In this document: positions 28,204-37,364 of the stretch, piece after piece
How positions within the stretch are numbered: the stretch's first letter is position 1
Layout of the letters: every line of letters begins with the position of its first letter
Assembly: GCA_016888885.1 (NCBI GenBank)
Contig: CP069437.1
Coordinates: forward strand, 1 to 64,000
Direction of reading: 5' to 3'
Length of the DNA: 64,000 bases
Source of the DNA: Faucicola sp902506215
GTDB lineage: Bacteria > Pseudomonadota > Gammaproteobacteria > Pseudomonadales > Moraxellaceae
Notes under the pieces: generated by a model
The model's database searches: none
What the model saw: only the letters and a program-made list of their open reading frames with translations
What the model was told of the DNA's origin: nothing
Made by a program: the position numbers and the translations under genes

Positions 28204-29127
28204 ATGTCATCTGAGACGAGCCAGCATCCGTTAGCCAATAGTTTGCCCTCTACGCCAACGCTAGCGACAGGCATAGAGGGGATAACAGCGATAGCACAGG
28301 CAGGGCAAAAACCGCTGATACACTTTGCGCATGCCAATGGGATTCCATCGCGAACCTATCAATATCTGTTTGATTTGCTCAGTGATGAATTTGATATTGT
28401 CTATATTCCAGCGTTAGGTATTGACCCGCGTTATCCGGTTGATAATCATTGGCAAAAACTGACCGAGCAAGTGATTGATAGCATCCAAGCGCACCTAAGC
28501 GCGCGCGGGCAAGCCAAGGTCATCGGGTTAGGGCATTCGCTTGGCGCATTGTGTACGCTGCAAGCCAGCTATCAAGCGCCCGAGCTATTTAGCCAAGTGA
28601 TTGCCTTAGACCCACCGCTCATTCATGGCTACTATTCAATGGCACTACATTGGGCAAAACGCTTTAGCCCACGGTTGGTAGATAGGCTCACGCCTGCAGG
28701 TCTATCAAGCCATCGCCGTGACATCTGGCCAAGCCGTGAAGTTGCCTACGAGCATCTGCGGCATAAAGCATTCTACCGACACTTCGATGAGCGCTGTTTT
28801 AATGATTTTATTTGTTATGGCTTGACGGATACCGCAGATGGGCAAGTGACGCTTACCATTCCAAAAGCGGTGGAAGTGGCGGTGTTTCGCACCAATCCCT
28901 CGCTATACTGGCAAAAACCTAATCATCCGCCGGCTGTCCCTGCCAAGCAAATAATTGGTAAAGATAGCCTGTTTTTCAAACGTGGGTTTCCTGCGCTGGT
29001 CAAACAGCGTATGGGCATTGATTTTGAAGTGCATGAAGGGGGGCATATGTTCCCGTTAGAATACCCAGCCAGTACGGTTGAACGAATCAAAGCGCTTATT
29101 CACTCAGTCAATCATGATAGTCAGTAA
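28204..29127 (+). CDS. Alpha/beta hydrolase
   Basis: The 307-residue protein has the hydrolase nucleophile elbow GLGHSLGAL (Ser at about residue 112), an early oxyanion segment (HFAHANGIPSRTY), and a C-terminal histidine in EVHEGGHMFPLEYP. Its substrate is unknown; similarity to esterases or C-C hydrolases cannot be resolved from sequence. The ATG is two bases after the sppA stop, with its ribosome site inside the end of sppA, which implies coupling. Confidence 0.85.
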   Translation: MSSETSQHPLANSLPSTPTLATGIEGITAIAQAGQKPLIHFAHANGIPSRTYQYLFDLLSDEFDIVYIPALGIDPRYPVDNHWQKLTEQVIDSIQAHLSARGQAKVIGLGHSLGALCTLQASYQAPELFSQVIALDPPLIHGYYSMALHWAKRFSPRLVDRLTPAGLSSHRRDIWPSREVAYEHLRHKAFYRHFDERCFNDFICYGLTDTADGQVTLTIPKAVEVAVFRTNPSLYWQKPNHPPAVPAKQIIGKDSLFFKRGFPALVKQRMGIDFEVHEGGHMFPLEYPASTVERIKALIHSVNHDSQ

Positions 29128-29156
29128 CAACATAAACATCCATTAAAGGATTTAAT

Positions 29157-29891
29157 GTGCAAAATTTATCGTTACAGCCTAGTACCCCCATCTACGATTT
29201 GCCAAAGACCATTGTGCTATCTATGGTGTTATTGGCGGTGTTTTTTGCCAGTCAATTGATGGGCGTGGTGTTATTTGCACCATGGGTGCTACAAGATGCC
29301 GCAAATTTGGATATCGCTGAAAAAGTGTTGCAGGGCAGTGAAAACGGCACGTTAATGAGTCTAGCGCTAGGCTTTACCTTAGCCGTGGTGCTGGGCTGCG
29401 TTTATTTGTTTATCCGATTTAAAAACAGCCGTGTCAAAAATTATCTTGCCCTTAAATCCTTTACTTGGTATCAGTTGTTACAATGTAGCGCGCTACTGAT
29501 TGTGCTGAATGTTATCATCAATCTAGTCACCGTCTGGCTGGGTCGCGAGCCCATGATGTTTATGGATAATCTTGCCGAGTCCGCACATCCACGCTGGCTG
29601 CTTGTGCTGGCGATGGTGGTATTTGCACCGATTTATGAAGAAGTGATATTTCGCGGGTTTATGTGGACAGGGCTTGCCAGCTCAAAGCTTGGTATGTGGG
29701 GCGCCAGTGTGCTAACCAGTATCCTATTTGCGGTGATTCATATGCAATACGGGGTGGTCGAGTTGTTGGGGATTTTTTGTCTAGCGATGCTATTTAGCTA
29801 TGGGCGTATCATGTCAGGGTCACTGTTATTGCCTGTGGTGTTGCATATGATGAATAATGGTTTGGCGATGGCGCAGTATTTATACGGCTAG
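29157..29891 (+). CDS. CPBP-family intramembrane metalloprotease
   Basis: This 244-residue membrane protein has about six to seven hydrophobic helices. The CPBP (Abi/CAAX protease) motifs are EEVIFRGF (EExxxR) near residue 162, FAVIHMQYG with a conserved His near residue 197, and a third segment near the end (LLLPVVLHMMNN). Members act as intramembrane glutamic-type proteases; the substrate is unknown. The start is GTG at 29157 with AAAGGA seven bases ahead; the overlapping ATG at 29155 is in another frame. It follows the alpha/beta hydrolase, probably in one operon with sppA. Confidence 0.85.
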   Translation: MQNLSLQPSTPIYDLPKTIVLSMVLLAVFFASQLMGVVLFAPWVLQDAANLDIAEKVLQGSENGTLMSLALGFTLAVVLGCVYLFIRFKNSRVKNYLALKSFTWYQLLQCSALLIVLNVIINLVTVWLGREPMMFMDNLAESAHPRWLLVLAMVVFAPIYEEVIFRGFMWTGLASSKLGMWGASVLTSILFAVIHMQYGVVELLGIFCLAMLFSYGRIMSGSLLLPVVLHMMNNGLAMAQYLYG

Positions 29892-29908
29892 TCTTTTTTA
29901 GCAAACTT

Positions 29909-30889
29909 TTAGCCCGCATTTAACGCCAATACCACCTCACCGGCTTCACGAACTTGGGCGACCGAGAGGGATTTTTGCCCGCTAAGCGCCTGACGCCATT
30001 TACGACTGCCTGTCAATCCTTGGAACAAGCCCAAATAATGGCGCATAATAACCGTCAACGGTGTGCCTCGCGCTTCACTGGCTGCCAAAAAATCCAGTAA
30101 CTGATAAAAAATATCCGCTCGGCTAGGCACAGGCTTGCCCCACAGCTGCATGGCTTCGGCTAGAATATAAGGGTTGTGATAAGCTTCACGCCCAATCATC
30201 ACGCCATCGACTTTCGTCAGATGGGTTTTGATTTCATCAATAGTGGTGATACCGCCATTGATTTCCACAAATACATCGGGAAAATCCTGCTTTAAGCGGT
30301 ACACATCCTCATAGCGAAGGGGCGGAATTTCACGATTTTGTTTAGGGCTTAAGCCTTGTAGCCAAGCGGTGCGCGCATGAACGATGACATGCTGACAACC
30401 TGCTTTTACCACATGATCCACAAAATCCGCCATAAACTCATAACTATCAAAATTATCAATGCCAATACGATGCTTGACAGTGACGGGAATATCCACCGCA
30501 TCGCGCATCGCAGAGACAATATCTGCCACCAATTTGGGCTCTGCCATCAAGCAAGCCCCGATTTTATAATGTTGTACCCGATCGGACGGACAGCCGACAT
30601 TTAAGTTGATTTCATCGTAACCGTAGTCTTGTCCGATTTTTGCACAGCGCGCCAATTCGTCAGGATGTGAGCCGCCAAGCTGAAGCACCAAAGGGTGTTC
30701 ATTGGGGTAAAATCGCAGCTGATAGTCTGTATCCCCTTGCAATATCGCCGAGGTACTGATCATTTCAGTATAAAGGTAAGTATAAGGATTGAATAATCGA
30801 GCAAAGTAACAATAATCGCGCGTACTCCAATCAATCATCGGTGCGGTGGACAAGCGTTTATGCTGCATGGTATTCATAGGCAGGGTCAT
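29909..30889 (-). CDS. dusA: tRNA-dihydrouridine(20/20a) synthase DusA
   Basis: DusA reduces uridines in the tRNA D-loop with FMN. The protein (about 326 residues) reads STAPMIDWSTRDYCYFARLF at the start, then LNVGCPSDRVQ with the catalytic Cys, the FMN phosphate segments (VKHRIGID, INGGITT) and DGVMIGREAYHNPY. The DusA type is indicated by the APM-DWT-like opening. The ATG at 30889 is the first plausible start, without a clear Shine-Dalgarno; later ATGs at 30877 and 30868 are possible. It is convergent with the CPBP gene, with 17 bp between stops. Confidence 0.92.
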   Translation of the reverse strand: MTLPMNTMQHKRLSTAPMIDWSTRDYCYFARLFNPYTYLYTEMISTSAILQGDTDYQLRFYPNEHPLVLQLGGSHPDELARCAKIGQDYGYDEINLNVGCPSDRVQHYKIGACLMAEPKLVADIVSAMRDAVDIPVTVKHRIGIDNFDSYEFMADFVDHVVKAGCQHVIVHARTAWLQGLSPKQNREIPPLRYEDVYRLKQDFPDVFVEINGGITTIDEIKTHLTKVDGVMIGREAYHNPYILAEAMQLWGKPVPSRADIFYQLLDFLAASEARGTPLTVIMRHYLGLFQGLTGSRKWRQALSGQKSLSVAQVREAGEVVLALNAG

Positions 30890-30998
30890 CGGCAAATATT
30901 CAAAAAAAGTGGCTAATCTATAGCTAATCTATCAGCCAATCAATAAAAGCGGGCGCTAAAAAAAGCGATGGCAAAACAACTATCAGCGATGAAAAAAC

Positions 30999-32321
30999 TC
31001 AAGAATTCATCAGAAGCTTGTCTTCCATGCGATACAAACCATGCAAATTGGTCAACAACATACCCATGATAATGCCAATCACACAGACAAACACCAGATA
31101 CAAGGCGCTTGAAAGCATTAATTTACGTGAAAAATAAATCAATAGCACAGGCAATAATGCGCCTGCCAATGCATACGCCACGTTATAGATAAAGCTAATA
31201 CCACTTAGTCGTACACTCACTGGAAACAGACGCACACAAATACTTGGGACTAAGCCAATCACGCCAGAGAAAAACCCTAAAATCGCATAATTAATCAGTA
31301 ATAGCTCACTACTGTTTTTTAGTGAAATAAAGAAAACAACACTGGCAATGCTTAAAAATATACAGCCTAAAGTAAATACACGACCTGAGTTAAAACGATC
31401 GGCAAAATAACCATAAGTTAACGCCCCCAATCCACCAAAGATAATACCCACCCCATTGGATATCATCATCAAACTGGTATCGACATCAAAAAACTGGATG
31501 CCCAAAATCGGCAAAAGCAGATAAATCGTCAAATAAACACTGGCGGTAAACCAAGACAAACCCAGCGTCATCACCGTACCATAACGGTATTTGATAATAG
31601 CTCGGCGTATCGGCAGACGTTTAACCAAGCGATTTTTAGACTTAGCCATCAGCCAAAGCGGGGTTTCTTCAAGCTTGGTTCGTAACAGCACCGCAAATAG
31701 CGTACCGATACTGGCGAGGACAAAAGGAATACGCCAACCATACGATTGCATCTGGGTAGGGGTGAGCATATCTGATAAGGTGGCGCTTAAAATATTGCCC
31801 ATCAAAGTCGACAAAATCAGTGCACTGATGAGGGCGCCACACACTGACCCTAATTGACGCCTTGGCATATGCTCAGCAATGTATACCCATGAAGCGGGCA
31901 CCTCAGCCCCATATCCAAAGCCTTGAATTAAACGCAATAATAGCATGAGAAAAATCGCTGCCACACCAATATGATGATAGGTAGGCAAGCAGGCAATCAC
32001 TAAACCAGACGCACCCACCAACAGCAAACTATACAGCAACACATGTTTTCTGCCATAGCGATCGCCGATATCACCCAATATCAAACCGCCTAGCGGTCTT
32101 GACATATAACCGGCTAAAATCAGCAGCAAAAAACAAATCGACTTTAACGACTCAGGTATATTTTCTGGGAAAAAAGCTTGATTGATACTATCATTAAAAT
32201 AAAAATAAATCGTGAAATCAAAGGAAGCAAAAAAAGCCCCAAAAATCGTTAAATACACCACGTTTTTTTCGTAGCGATTTAAATCCCTAATTTCTTCGTT
32301 GGCATGATGAAAAAATGGCAT
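30999..32321 (-). CDS. MFS transporter, metabolite:proton symporter type
   Basis: The polytopic protein (about 440 residues, 12 predicted helices) has the MFS loop motif GDIGDRYGRKHVLL between helices 2 and 3, and RPLGG, LIQGFGYGAEVPASWVY and ETPLWLMAK as in the metabolite:H+ symporter branch (ProP, KgtP, ShiA relatives). The substrate is not clear. I favour the ATG at 32321 with AGGTGA upstream; a GTG lies five codons earlier. Its 5' region is AT-rich with no confident promoter. Confidence 0.85.
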   Translation of the reverse strand: MPFFHHANEEIRDLNRYEKNVVYLTIFGAFFASFDFTIYFYFNDSINQAFFPENIPESLKSICFLLLILAGYMSRPLGGLILGDIGDRYGRKHVLLYSLLLVGASGLVIACLPTYHHIGVAAIFLMLLLRLIQGFGYGAEVPASWVYIAEHMPRRQLGSVCGALISALILSTLMGNILSATLSDMLTPTQMQSYGWRIPFVLASIGTLFAVLLRTKLEETPLWLMAKSKNRLVKRLPIRRAIIKYRYGTVMTLGLSWFTASVYLTIYLLLPILGIQFFDVDTSLMMISNGVGIIFGGLGALTYGYFADRFNSGRVFTLGCIFLSIASVVFFISLKNSSELLLINYAILGFFSGVIGLVPSICVRLFPVSVRLSGISFIYNVAYALAGALLPVLLIYFSRKLMLSSALYLVFVCVIGIIMGMLLTNLHGLYRMEDKLLMNS

Positions 32322-32620
32322 AGTCGACAGTATCACCTAGAAGCTGGCTAAAGGTTTGCACGCTTTATAATCAATGGACAGATAGGTTAGTTAACGCGCT
32401 AAAGAATTAAATTCGTCACTATTCACCTGACAAACTAACTCACTTGAAAAATTGAACAATAATTTATCAAAACTGTAATAAATTTAATTATTTAAATAAA
32501 TATTACAAGCAAACGTCATGATTTAACAGTTGAGATATATTACTTTTTGAAACCGCATACTATAGTGATTTTGATACTATTTTTACTAGCAAAAATGTGT
32601 GTTTTTTGTAATATCCCTGC

Positions 32621-34381
32621 TTACAATAAGCGCTTAAATGGCAAGGCAGAAAAAATCTTTAGCCAAAGTCCATTGACAAACGTCATGTGCGGCTCTTTAT
32701 CCAAAGTGATAAGCTTTTTATTGGTTTTATCATCATGGGTTTGCCACATCAGTTGTTCATCATCGTTAAGATGCACGCGGTAACTGACATTGAGCATAGA
32801 ATTATCAAACGTATTATGGAAGGATTTGGCAAGCGCTTTATCTTCAATCAGCACACCAAGCTCGGTATTGATATTGGCAGAGCGCGGATCCACATTGTAA
32901 GAGCCGATAAAAGTGTATTTGTCATCCACCGCAAAGGCTTTGGTATGCAAACTGGTGCTGTATTTACTGCGATATAAACTACGTTTTTTGCGGCGAAAGT
33001 CTGCATCGGCAGAGGATTTTAGCTCATAAAGCGCAATTCCCGCTTTGAGCATCGGCACGCGTGCCACGTTATACCCTGAATGCACGATAGGCACATCGGT
33101 TGATTCATACGAGTTGGTAAAAATATTGATTTTTACCCCGTTTTCTATGAGTTTGGTTAGTTGCAGTACGCCCAAGTCAGTGGGCACAAAATACGATGAA
33201 ACAATGGTCAATTGCTGTTTTGGGGTACCGATACGGGCCCGAAGCTTGGATACCAATCGGCTGTCTTTATCATCTTGATTAAGCAGTTTTTTGACATCAT
33301 CTGCCAAAAATTCCATCGGTTGCCAACGAAATGGGATTTTTTTGTTATACAGTTGTTTATCGACTATGGCGCCATTTTGTACCCGATAAAGTTGCGAGCT
33401 TTTATGCAGATGCGACTGGCTGTTGACCGGTGCAATCGCAGTCAAAGTCCCCAAAAATGGCTCATCGCTTTTATTACGATCGGGGTTTTTTGAGGGTCTG
33501 ACCAAACGCTCGATATCATACGATAAAGGACTGTCCCAATAATCTTCAAAACTCTCATTGATTTGGTTGACCACTTTGCCGGCAAGCAAAACATCCAAAT
33601 CAGCAAACTCAGCGATGCTATCTTTACGCAGATATTCATCGCCAATATTGCGCCCACCAATGATGGATAACTGACGGTCAAAGGTCATGCTTTTATTGTG
33701 CATGCGGCGTTGGTAGCGAGGCAGTGCTACCACAAAATTGGCGGGGGTAAAGCTACGCACCAATTTGGGGTTAATCAATCGCACTTGGGTATTAGCATGC
33801 GCCGCAAAGGCAAGTAGTTGTTGGTCAAGCTCAGGATTAGTGTTCAAATCATCGAGTAACAATCGTACTTTGACACCACGATTGGCGGCTTGGTACAAGT
33901 CTTTAAGCATCAATTGTCCTGCTGCATCGTTGTGCCAAATATAGTATTGGATATCGATGGTCTGCTGAGCCATTTCGGTCAAAATACTGCGTGAGGCAAA
34001 CGCATCACTGCTATCAATCAGCGGATAATAACCGGAAAATTTGCTCGGTGAGGGGTTTTTGCTAGCACTGATACGGCTGATTAAATACTGACCTTGTATA
34101 TGCGATTTTTCGGAAAATTTTTGCGCACTTGGCAACTTCGATACAGTTGGCGTTGCGGTGATATGGGGATTGTTCGGCAGCATTTGGCAAGCGGTAAGTG
34201 GCGTAAGTAGCAGCGTAAATAGCAATGGCAAGCAAAACGTCACAATTTTGGTGGTGAATTTTTGCAATGCTAATCTGACAAAGCCAGCCGATACCGAATA
34301 CAATGCTGCTACCAAAGCCTGAATCCTTTTAAAAAAACCACTGATTAAAATGCTAATCGCTTGAGAAAAGTTGGTTGTCAT
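32621..34381 (-). CDS. Phospholipase D-family cardiolipin synthase-like lipoprotein
   Basis: The protein has two HKD catalytic motifs: HNKSMTFD (H228, K230, D235) followed by GGRNIGDEY, and HTKAFAVDD (H479, K481, D486) followed by GSYNVDP. This is the arrangement of ClsC-like cardiolipin synthases. A hydrophobic stretch ending in the lipobox-like LTAC (Cys65) suggests a lipoprotein. Because the signal lies unusually far from the first ATG, translation may instead begin at a TTG near 34267. No ymdB-like partner is adjacent. It is divergent from metZ. Confidence 0.87.
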   Translation of the reverse strand: MTTNFSQAISILISGFFKRIQALVAALYSVSAGFVRLALQKFTTKIVTFCLPLLFTLLLTPLTACQMLPNNPHITATPTVSKLPSAQKFSEKSHIQGQYLISRISASKNPSPSKFSGYYPLIDSSDAFASRSILTEMAQQTIDIQYYIWHNDAAGQLMLKDLYQAANRGVKVRLLLDDLNTNPELDQQLLAFAAHANTQVRLINPKLVRSFTPANFVVALPRYQRRMHNKSMTFDRQLSIIGGRNIGDEYLRKDSIAEFADLDVLLAGKVVNQINESFEDYWDSPLSYDIERLVRPSKNPDRNKSDEPFLGTLTAIAPVNSQSHLHKSSQLYRVQNGAIVDKQLYNKKIPFRWQPMEFLADDVKKLLNQDDKDSRLVSKLRARIGTPKQQLTIVSSYFVPTDLGVLQLTKLIENGVKINIFTNSYESTDVPIVHSGYNVARVPMLKAGIALYELKSSADADFRRKKRSLYRSKYSTSLHTKAFAVDDKYTFIGSYNVDPRSANINTELGVLIEDKALAKSFHNTFDNSMLNVSYRVHLNDDEQLMWQTHDDKTNKKLITLDKEPHMTFVNGLWLKIFSALPFKRLL

Positions 34382-34472
34382 GGCGTTTTTGCATAAAATA
34401 CTGACTTGAAAGCCACCGCCAAATCCAACTTATGCTATCATAATTTATTTGATGCACAAAAGATGTAACATT

Positions 34473-35714
34473 ATGACCCAATTAGACCCCAACTGGCAAA
34501 GTGATGCACTTGATTTGAGCCTAGAGTATGCCGACCAAACCATCGCCGTGCGCGGTGGTTACCACCGTACCGATGAAGGTGAGCATAACGAAGCGATTTT
34601 TACCACCAGCTCTTACGTATACAACAATGCCGCCGATGCCGCCGACCATTTTAATGGCAATAAAAAAGGCAATGTCTACTCGCGCCATACCAATCCGACC
34701 GTGCGCGCTTTTGAGCGTAGATTGGCAGCATTAGAGGAAGGCGAGCGCTGCGTGGCAACCGCATCAGGCATGGGCGCGATTTTGACCATGTGTTTGGCGT
34801 ACTTGCAAGCAGGTGACCATCTACTAGCAGCCAAGCAATTATTTGGCTCGTCGGTCACCCTGTTTGATACCTACTTTAAAGCGTTTGGCGTTGAGGTGAG
34901 TTATGTCGATTGCTTTGATAATGACGCTTGGCAACAGGCGATGCAGCCAAATACCAAGGTGCTGTACTGCGAAAGCCCCTCCAATCCCTTGGCGCAAATT
35001 GCCGATTTAAGTTTTTTATCAAGGCTTGCGCATGACCACGATGCGCTATTAATCGTCGATAACTGCTTTGCAACCCCAGCCATTCAAAAACCTTTAATGT
35101 TGGGTGCGGATGTGGTATTACATTCCGCCAGTAAATATATTGACGGTCAAGGCCGTGTGCTAGGCGGTGCGTTGGTTGGTAACAATGAATTGATGGAAAA
35201 AGCCTTTGGGGTGGTGCGTACCGGCGGGATTAGTCTATCACCATTTAATGCGTGGGTGTTGCTAAAGGGTCTAGAAACCTTGTCACTGCGCATGAAAGCC
35301 CACTGTGAAAATGCCAATCAAATCGCTAAATTTTTGCACAATCACCCAAAAGTCAGCAAAGTGCATTTTTCAGGCTTGCCCGATCACCCATCCCATGACA
35401 TCGCCAAACGCCAACACACCGCACTCAAAAATGTGCAAGGCGGTGCGTTTGGCGCCATTATTGGCTTTGAGGTGGCTGACCAAGCGGCAGCCTGGCATGT
35501 TATCGATAGTACCAACATGATTTCGATTACCAATAACCTAGGCGATGCCAAAAGCACCATTACCCATCCTGCGACGACGACACATTTTCGCATGACACCT
35601 GAAGCAAGAATCGAGGCAGGCGTGAACGAAGGCTTAATTCGCTTCTCGGTGGGGCTTGAAGATGTCGATGATATTATCGCTGATTTAAAACGCGGTTTGG
35701 ATACACTCGCCTGA
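34473..35714 (+). CDS. metZ: O-succinylhomoserine sulfhydrylase MetZ
   Basis: MetZ makes homocysteine from O-succinylhomoserine and sulfide for methionine synthesis. The 413-residue PLP enzyme of the Cys/Met family has the cofactor Lys221 in HSASKYIDGQG, with YSRHTNPT near residue 70 and ASGMGAI near residue 98. I start at the ATG at 34473; eight extra codons upstream lack family similarity. A TGCTATCAT extended -10-like sequence lies about 35 bp upstream. The gene ends before a bidirectional terminator shared with cobB. Cystathionine gamma-synthase is the main alternative; the sequence style favours MetZ. Confidence 0.9.
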   Translation: MTQLDPNWQSDALDLSLEYADQTIAVRGGYHRTDEGEHNEAIFTTSSYVYNNAADAADHFNGNKKGNVYSRHTNPTVRAFERRLAALEEGERCVATASGMGAILTMCLAYLQAGDHLLAAKQLFGSSVTLFDTYFKAFGVEVSYVDCFDNDAWQQAMQPNTKVLYCESPSNPLAQIADLSFLSRLAHDHDALLIVDNCFATPAIQKPLMLGADVVLHSASKYIDGQGRVLGGALVGNNELMEKAFGVVRTGGISLSPFNAWVLLKGLETLSLRMKAHCENANQIAKFLHNHPKVSKVHFSGLPDHPSHDIAKRQHTALKNVQGGAFGAIIGFEVADQAAAWHVIDSTNMISITNNLGDAKSTITHPATTTHFRMTPEARIEAGVNEGLIRFSVGLEDVDDIIADLKRGLDTLA

Positions 35715-35755
35715 TATAAAGCCACTAACCAGAACCCAAAAGCCATTAGCCAGAT

Positions 35756-35790
35756 AAAAAAGCCAGTAGCAAAATTTACTGGCTTTTTTA
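35756..35790. terminator. Bidirectional terminator between metZ and cobB
   Basis: Arms AAAAAGCCAGTA and TACTGGCTTTTT have a short loop, with A run and T run on both sides. A second copy of the arm sequence (ATCTGGCTTTTTTATT near 35817) offers an alternative longer fold. Confidence 0.8.
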
Positions 35791-35826
35791 TGTCACTGTT
35801 TTATTGCGCTTTTTTATCTGGCTTTT

Positions 35827-36591
35827 TTATTTCAGCGCATTGACCAATAAAGGCAATATTTTCCCTGCGTTGTCGGGTAACACGGTGTCAACCGCTGGGG
35901 TCTGGGTCGGATTGGGATTAATCTCAATGACGGTTGCGCCCTGTTGTTTTGCCAAATCAATCAAGCCCGCCGCAGGATAAACCACGCTTGATGTGCCGAT
36001 ACTCACCAATACGTCACAATTGAGCGTTGCCGTTTCTGCCGTTTGCCACGCGTCCTGTGGCAACATCTCGCCAAACCACACAATATCCGGGCGAATCAAG
36101 CCGCCGCATTCACAATGCTTTAACTCAGTGTCTGTGACAGCAATCGCTTTGGTATACGGCTTGCCGCAATCATGACAACGATTTTTGGCCAAATTCCCAT
36201 GCAGTTTTGCCACCGTAGCACCGCCTTGCTCATGCAGATTGTCGACATTTTGACTAAACAACGTCCAAGTCTTACCTTGCTGCTTTGCCAATGTTTGCCA
36301 TTCACCTAAGGCAAAATGGGCAGGATTGGGCTGTTTATCGGCGATTTGTCCACGCCACCATTGGTGCCATTGCCACACCAAGGCAGGCTCCTTTTCAAAC
36401 GCTTGAATGCTGACCAAATATTCGGCTTGGTATTGTTGCCACAATCCAGTAAGTTTATCCCGAAAAGTCGAAATGCCACTTTCAGCCGAGACACCTGCCC
36501 CCGTCAGGATGGCAATATTTTGCGCACATTTAATAACATCAGCAGCTTTATAGAGAGCGACCTCTAGCGATGGGGGTGTAGTTGTTATCAT
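35827..36591 (-). CDS. cobB: Sir2-family NAD-dependent protein deacylase CobB
   Basis: CobB removes acyl groups from lysines using NAD+. The 254-residue protein has the NAD motif GAGVSAESGISTFR, SQNVDNLHEQGGA, the catalytic LHGN, and two zinc cysteine pairs (CHDCG and CECGG). IGTSSVVYPAAG and a late EINPNPT complete the Rossmann fold. No clear Shine-Dalgarno is seen ahead of the ATG. It is convergent with metZ. Confidence 0.93.
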   Translation of the reverse strand: MITTTPPSLEVALYKAADVIKCAQNIAILTGAGVSAESGISTFRDKLTGLWQQYQAEYLVSIQAFEKEPALVWQWHQWWRGQIADKQPNPAHFALGEWQTLAKQQGKTWTLFSQNVDNLHEQGGATVAKLHGNLAKNRCHDCGKPYTKAIAVTDTELKHCECGGLIRPDIVWFGEMLPQDAWQTAETATLNCDVLVSIGTSSVVYPAAGLIDLAKQQGATVIEINPNPTQTPAVDTVLPDNAGKILPLLVNALK

Positions 36592-36702
36592 AGTCGTAGT
36601 TTTTTGCTATTAATGGGTTTATGGTAGTGAGGTTATTTTAGCATTTTTATGTGAGTGATTTTAGATTAGCAGTTGTATAGTCAATCCTAAATTATAGTAA
36701 CC

Positions 36703-36769
36703 ACCGTTTGCCCTGAGCTTGTTTAAGGGTAACGGTCGTTATGGTTCCACAGGCCTACCACGAACGACC
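36703..36769. repeat. REP-like palindromic repeat pair
   Basis: The first hairpin, ACCGTTTGCCCTGAGC followed by the complementary arm AAGGGTAACGGT, matches the widespread intergenic REP core CCCTGAGCTTGT(CG)AAGGG, with CG here changed to TT. A second hairpin follows with arms GGTCGTT (36734-36740) and AACGACC (36763-36769). Confidence 0.65.
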
Positions 36770-36827
36770 CTGTTCGATATAATTCAGTTTTCACTATATG
36801 TTAAAAATTTGGGCTAACGATTAGCAA

Positions 36828-36857
36828 TAGACAGTTTGCGGTCAAATTCGCTACAAT
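36828..36857 (+). promoter_or_regulatory. Candidate sigma70 promoter of ybaB
   Basis: TAGACA (36828-36833) and TACAAT (36852-36857) are 18 bp apart, 34 bp before the ybaB ATG. Confidence 0.55.
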
Positions 36858-36891
36858 GAGCCACCAAGATTAGAAACAAACAGGAAAACTT

Positions 36892-37221
36892 ATGAACTTA
36901 CAAGCCCTCATGCAACAAGCGCAAATGATGCAAAAGCAAGTCGAAAAAAACGTTGAAAACGCCAAGAAAAAACTGGCAGAAAAAGAAGTGCATGCCGAAG
37001 CGGGTAGTGGCTTGGTCAAAGTCACCATGAATGGTCGCCATGTGGTCAAACGTTTATCAATCGATCCAAGCCTACTGCAAGATGACCCTGATATGATTGA
37101 AGATTTGATTGCAGCTGCTATCAATGATGCCGTACGTCAGGCCGATGAACTACATGAGACTGAAATGGCGAGTGCCACCAACGGCATGGGTTTACCACCA
37201 GGCATGAATGGTTTATTTTAA
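36892..37221 (+). CDS. ybaB: YbaB/EbfC nucleoid-associated protein
   Basis: This 109-residue DNA-binding protein has the usual family length: a long N-terminal helix rich in Gln and Met (LMQQAQMMQKQVEKN), a central beta segment (GLVKVTMNGRHVVKRLSIDP) and a C-terminal helix. AGGAAAAC precedes the ATG. It lies just before recR as in most bacteria (commonly dnaX-ybaB-recR; dnaX is not adjacent here). A strong hairpin terminator stands between ybaB and recR. Confidence 0.93.
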   Translation: MNLQALMQQAQMMQKQVEKNVENAKKKLAEKEVHAEAGSGLVKVTMNGRHVVKRLSIDPSLLQDDPDMIEDLIAAAINDAVRQADELHETEMASATNGMGLPPGMNGLF

Positions 37222-37282
37222 ACCCACTAGGGCTATAAAATAGTGGAAAATTGCCTTGCGATTAGGCAGTCAAACCCCCATA

Positions 37283-37314
37283 AAAAGCTGATAGTTGACT
37301 GTCAGCTTTTTTTA
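37283..37314 (+). terminator. Terminator between ybaB and recR
   Basis: Arms AAAAGCTGA and TCAGCTTTT with a T-rich tail. The tail motif CAGCTTTTTTTATTTT is repeated about 20 bases later, apparently by duplication. Confidence 0.75.
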
Positions 37315-37364
37315 TTTTCCAGCCAGCTTTTTTTATTTTTTATCATGTTTATAAGAATGCGCCT

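Larger units (their letters stand above)
36592..36891. other. 300-bp intergenic region between cobB and ybaB
   Basis: It contains the REP-like palindromes (36703-36769) and the ybaB promoter (36828-36857). No credible gene is seen. Confidence 0.6.

Noticed and set aside
32337..32620. Possible gene or RNA in the AT-rich gap between the MFS transporter and cardiolipin synthase genes
   Set aside because: No frame with a start, ribosome site and protein-like composition, and no clear RNA structure.
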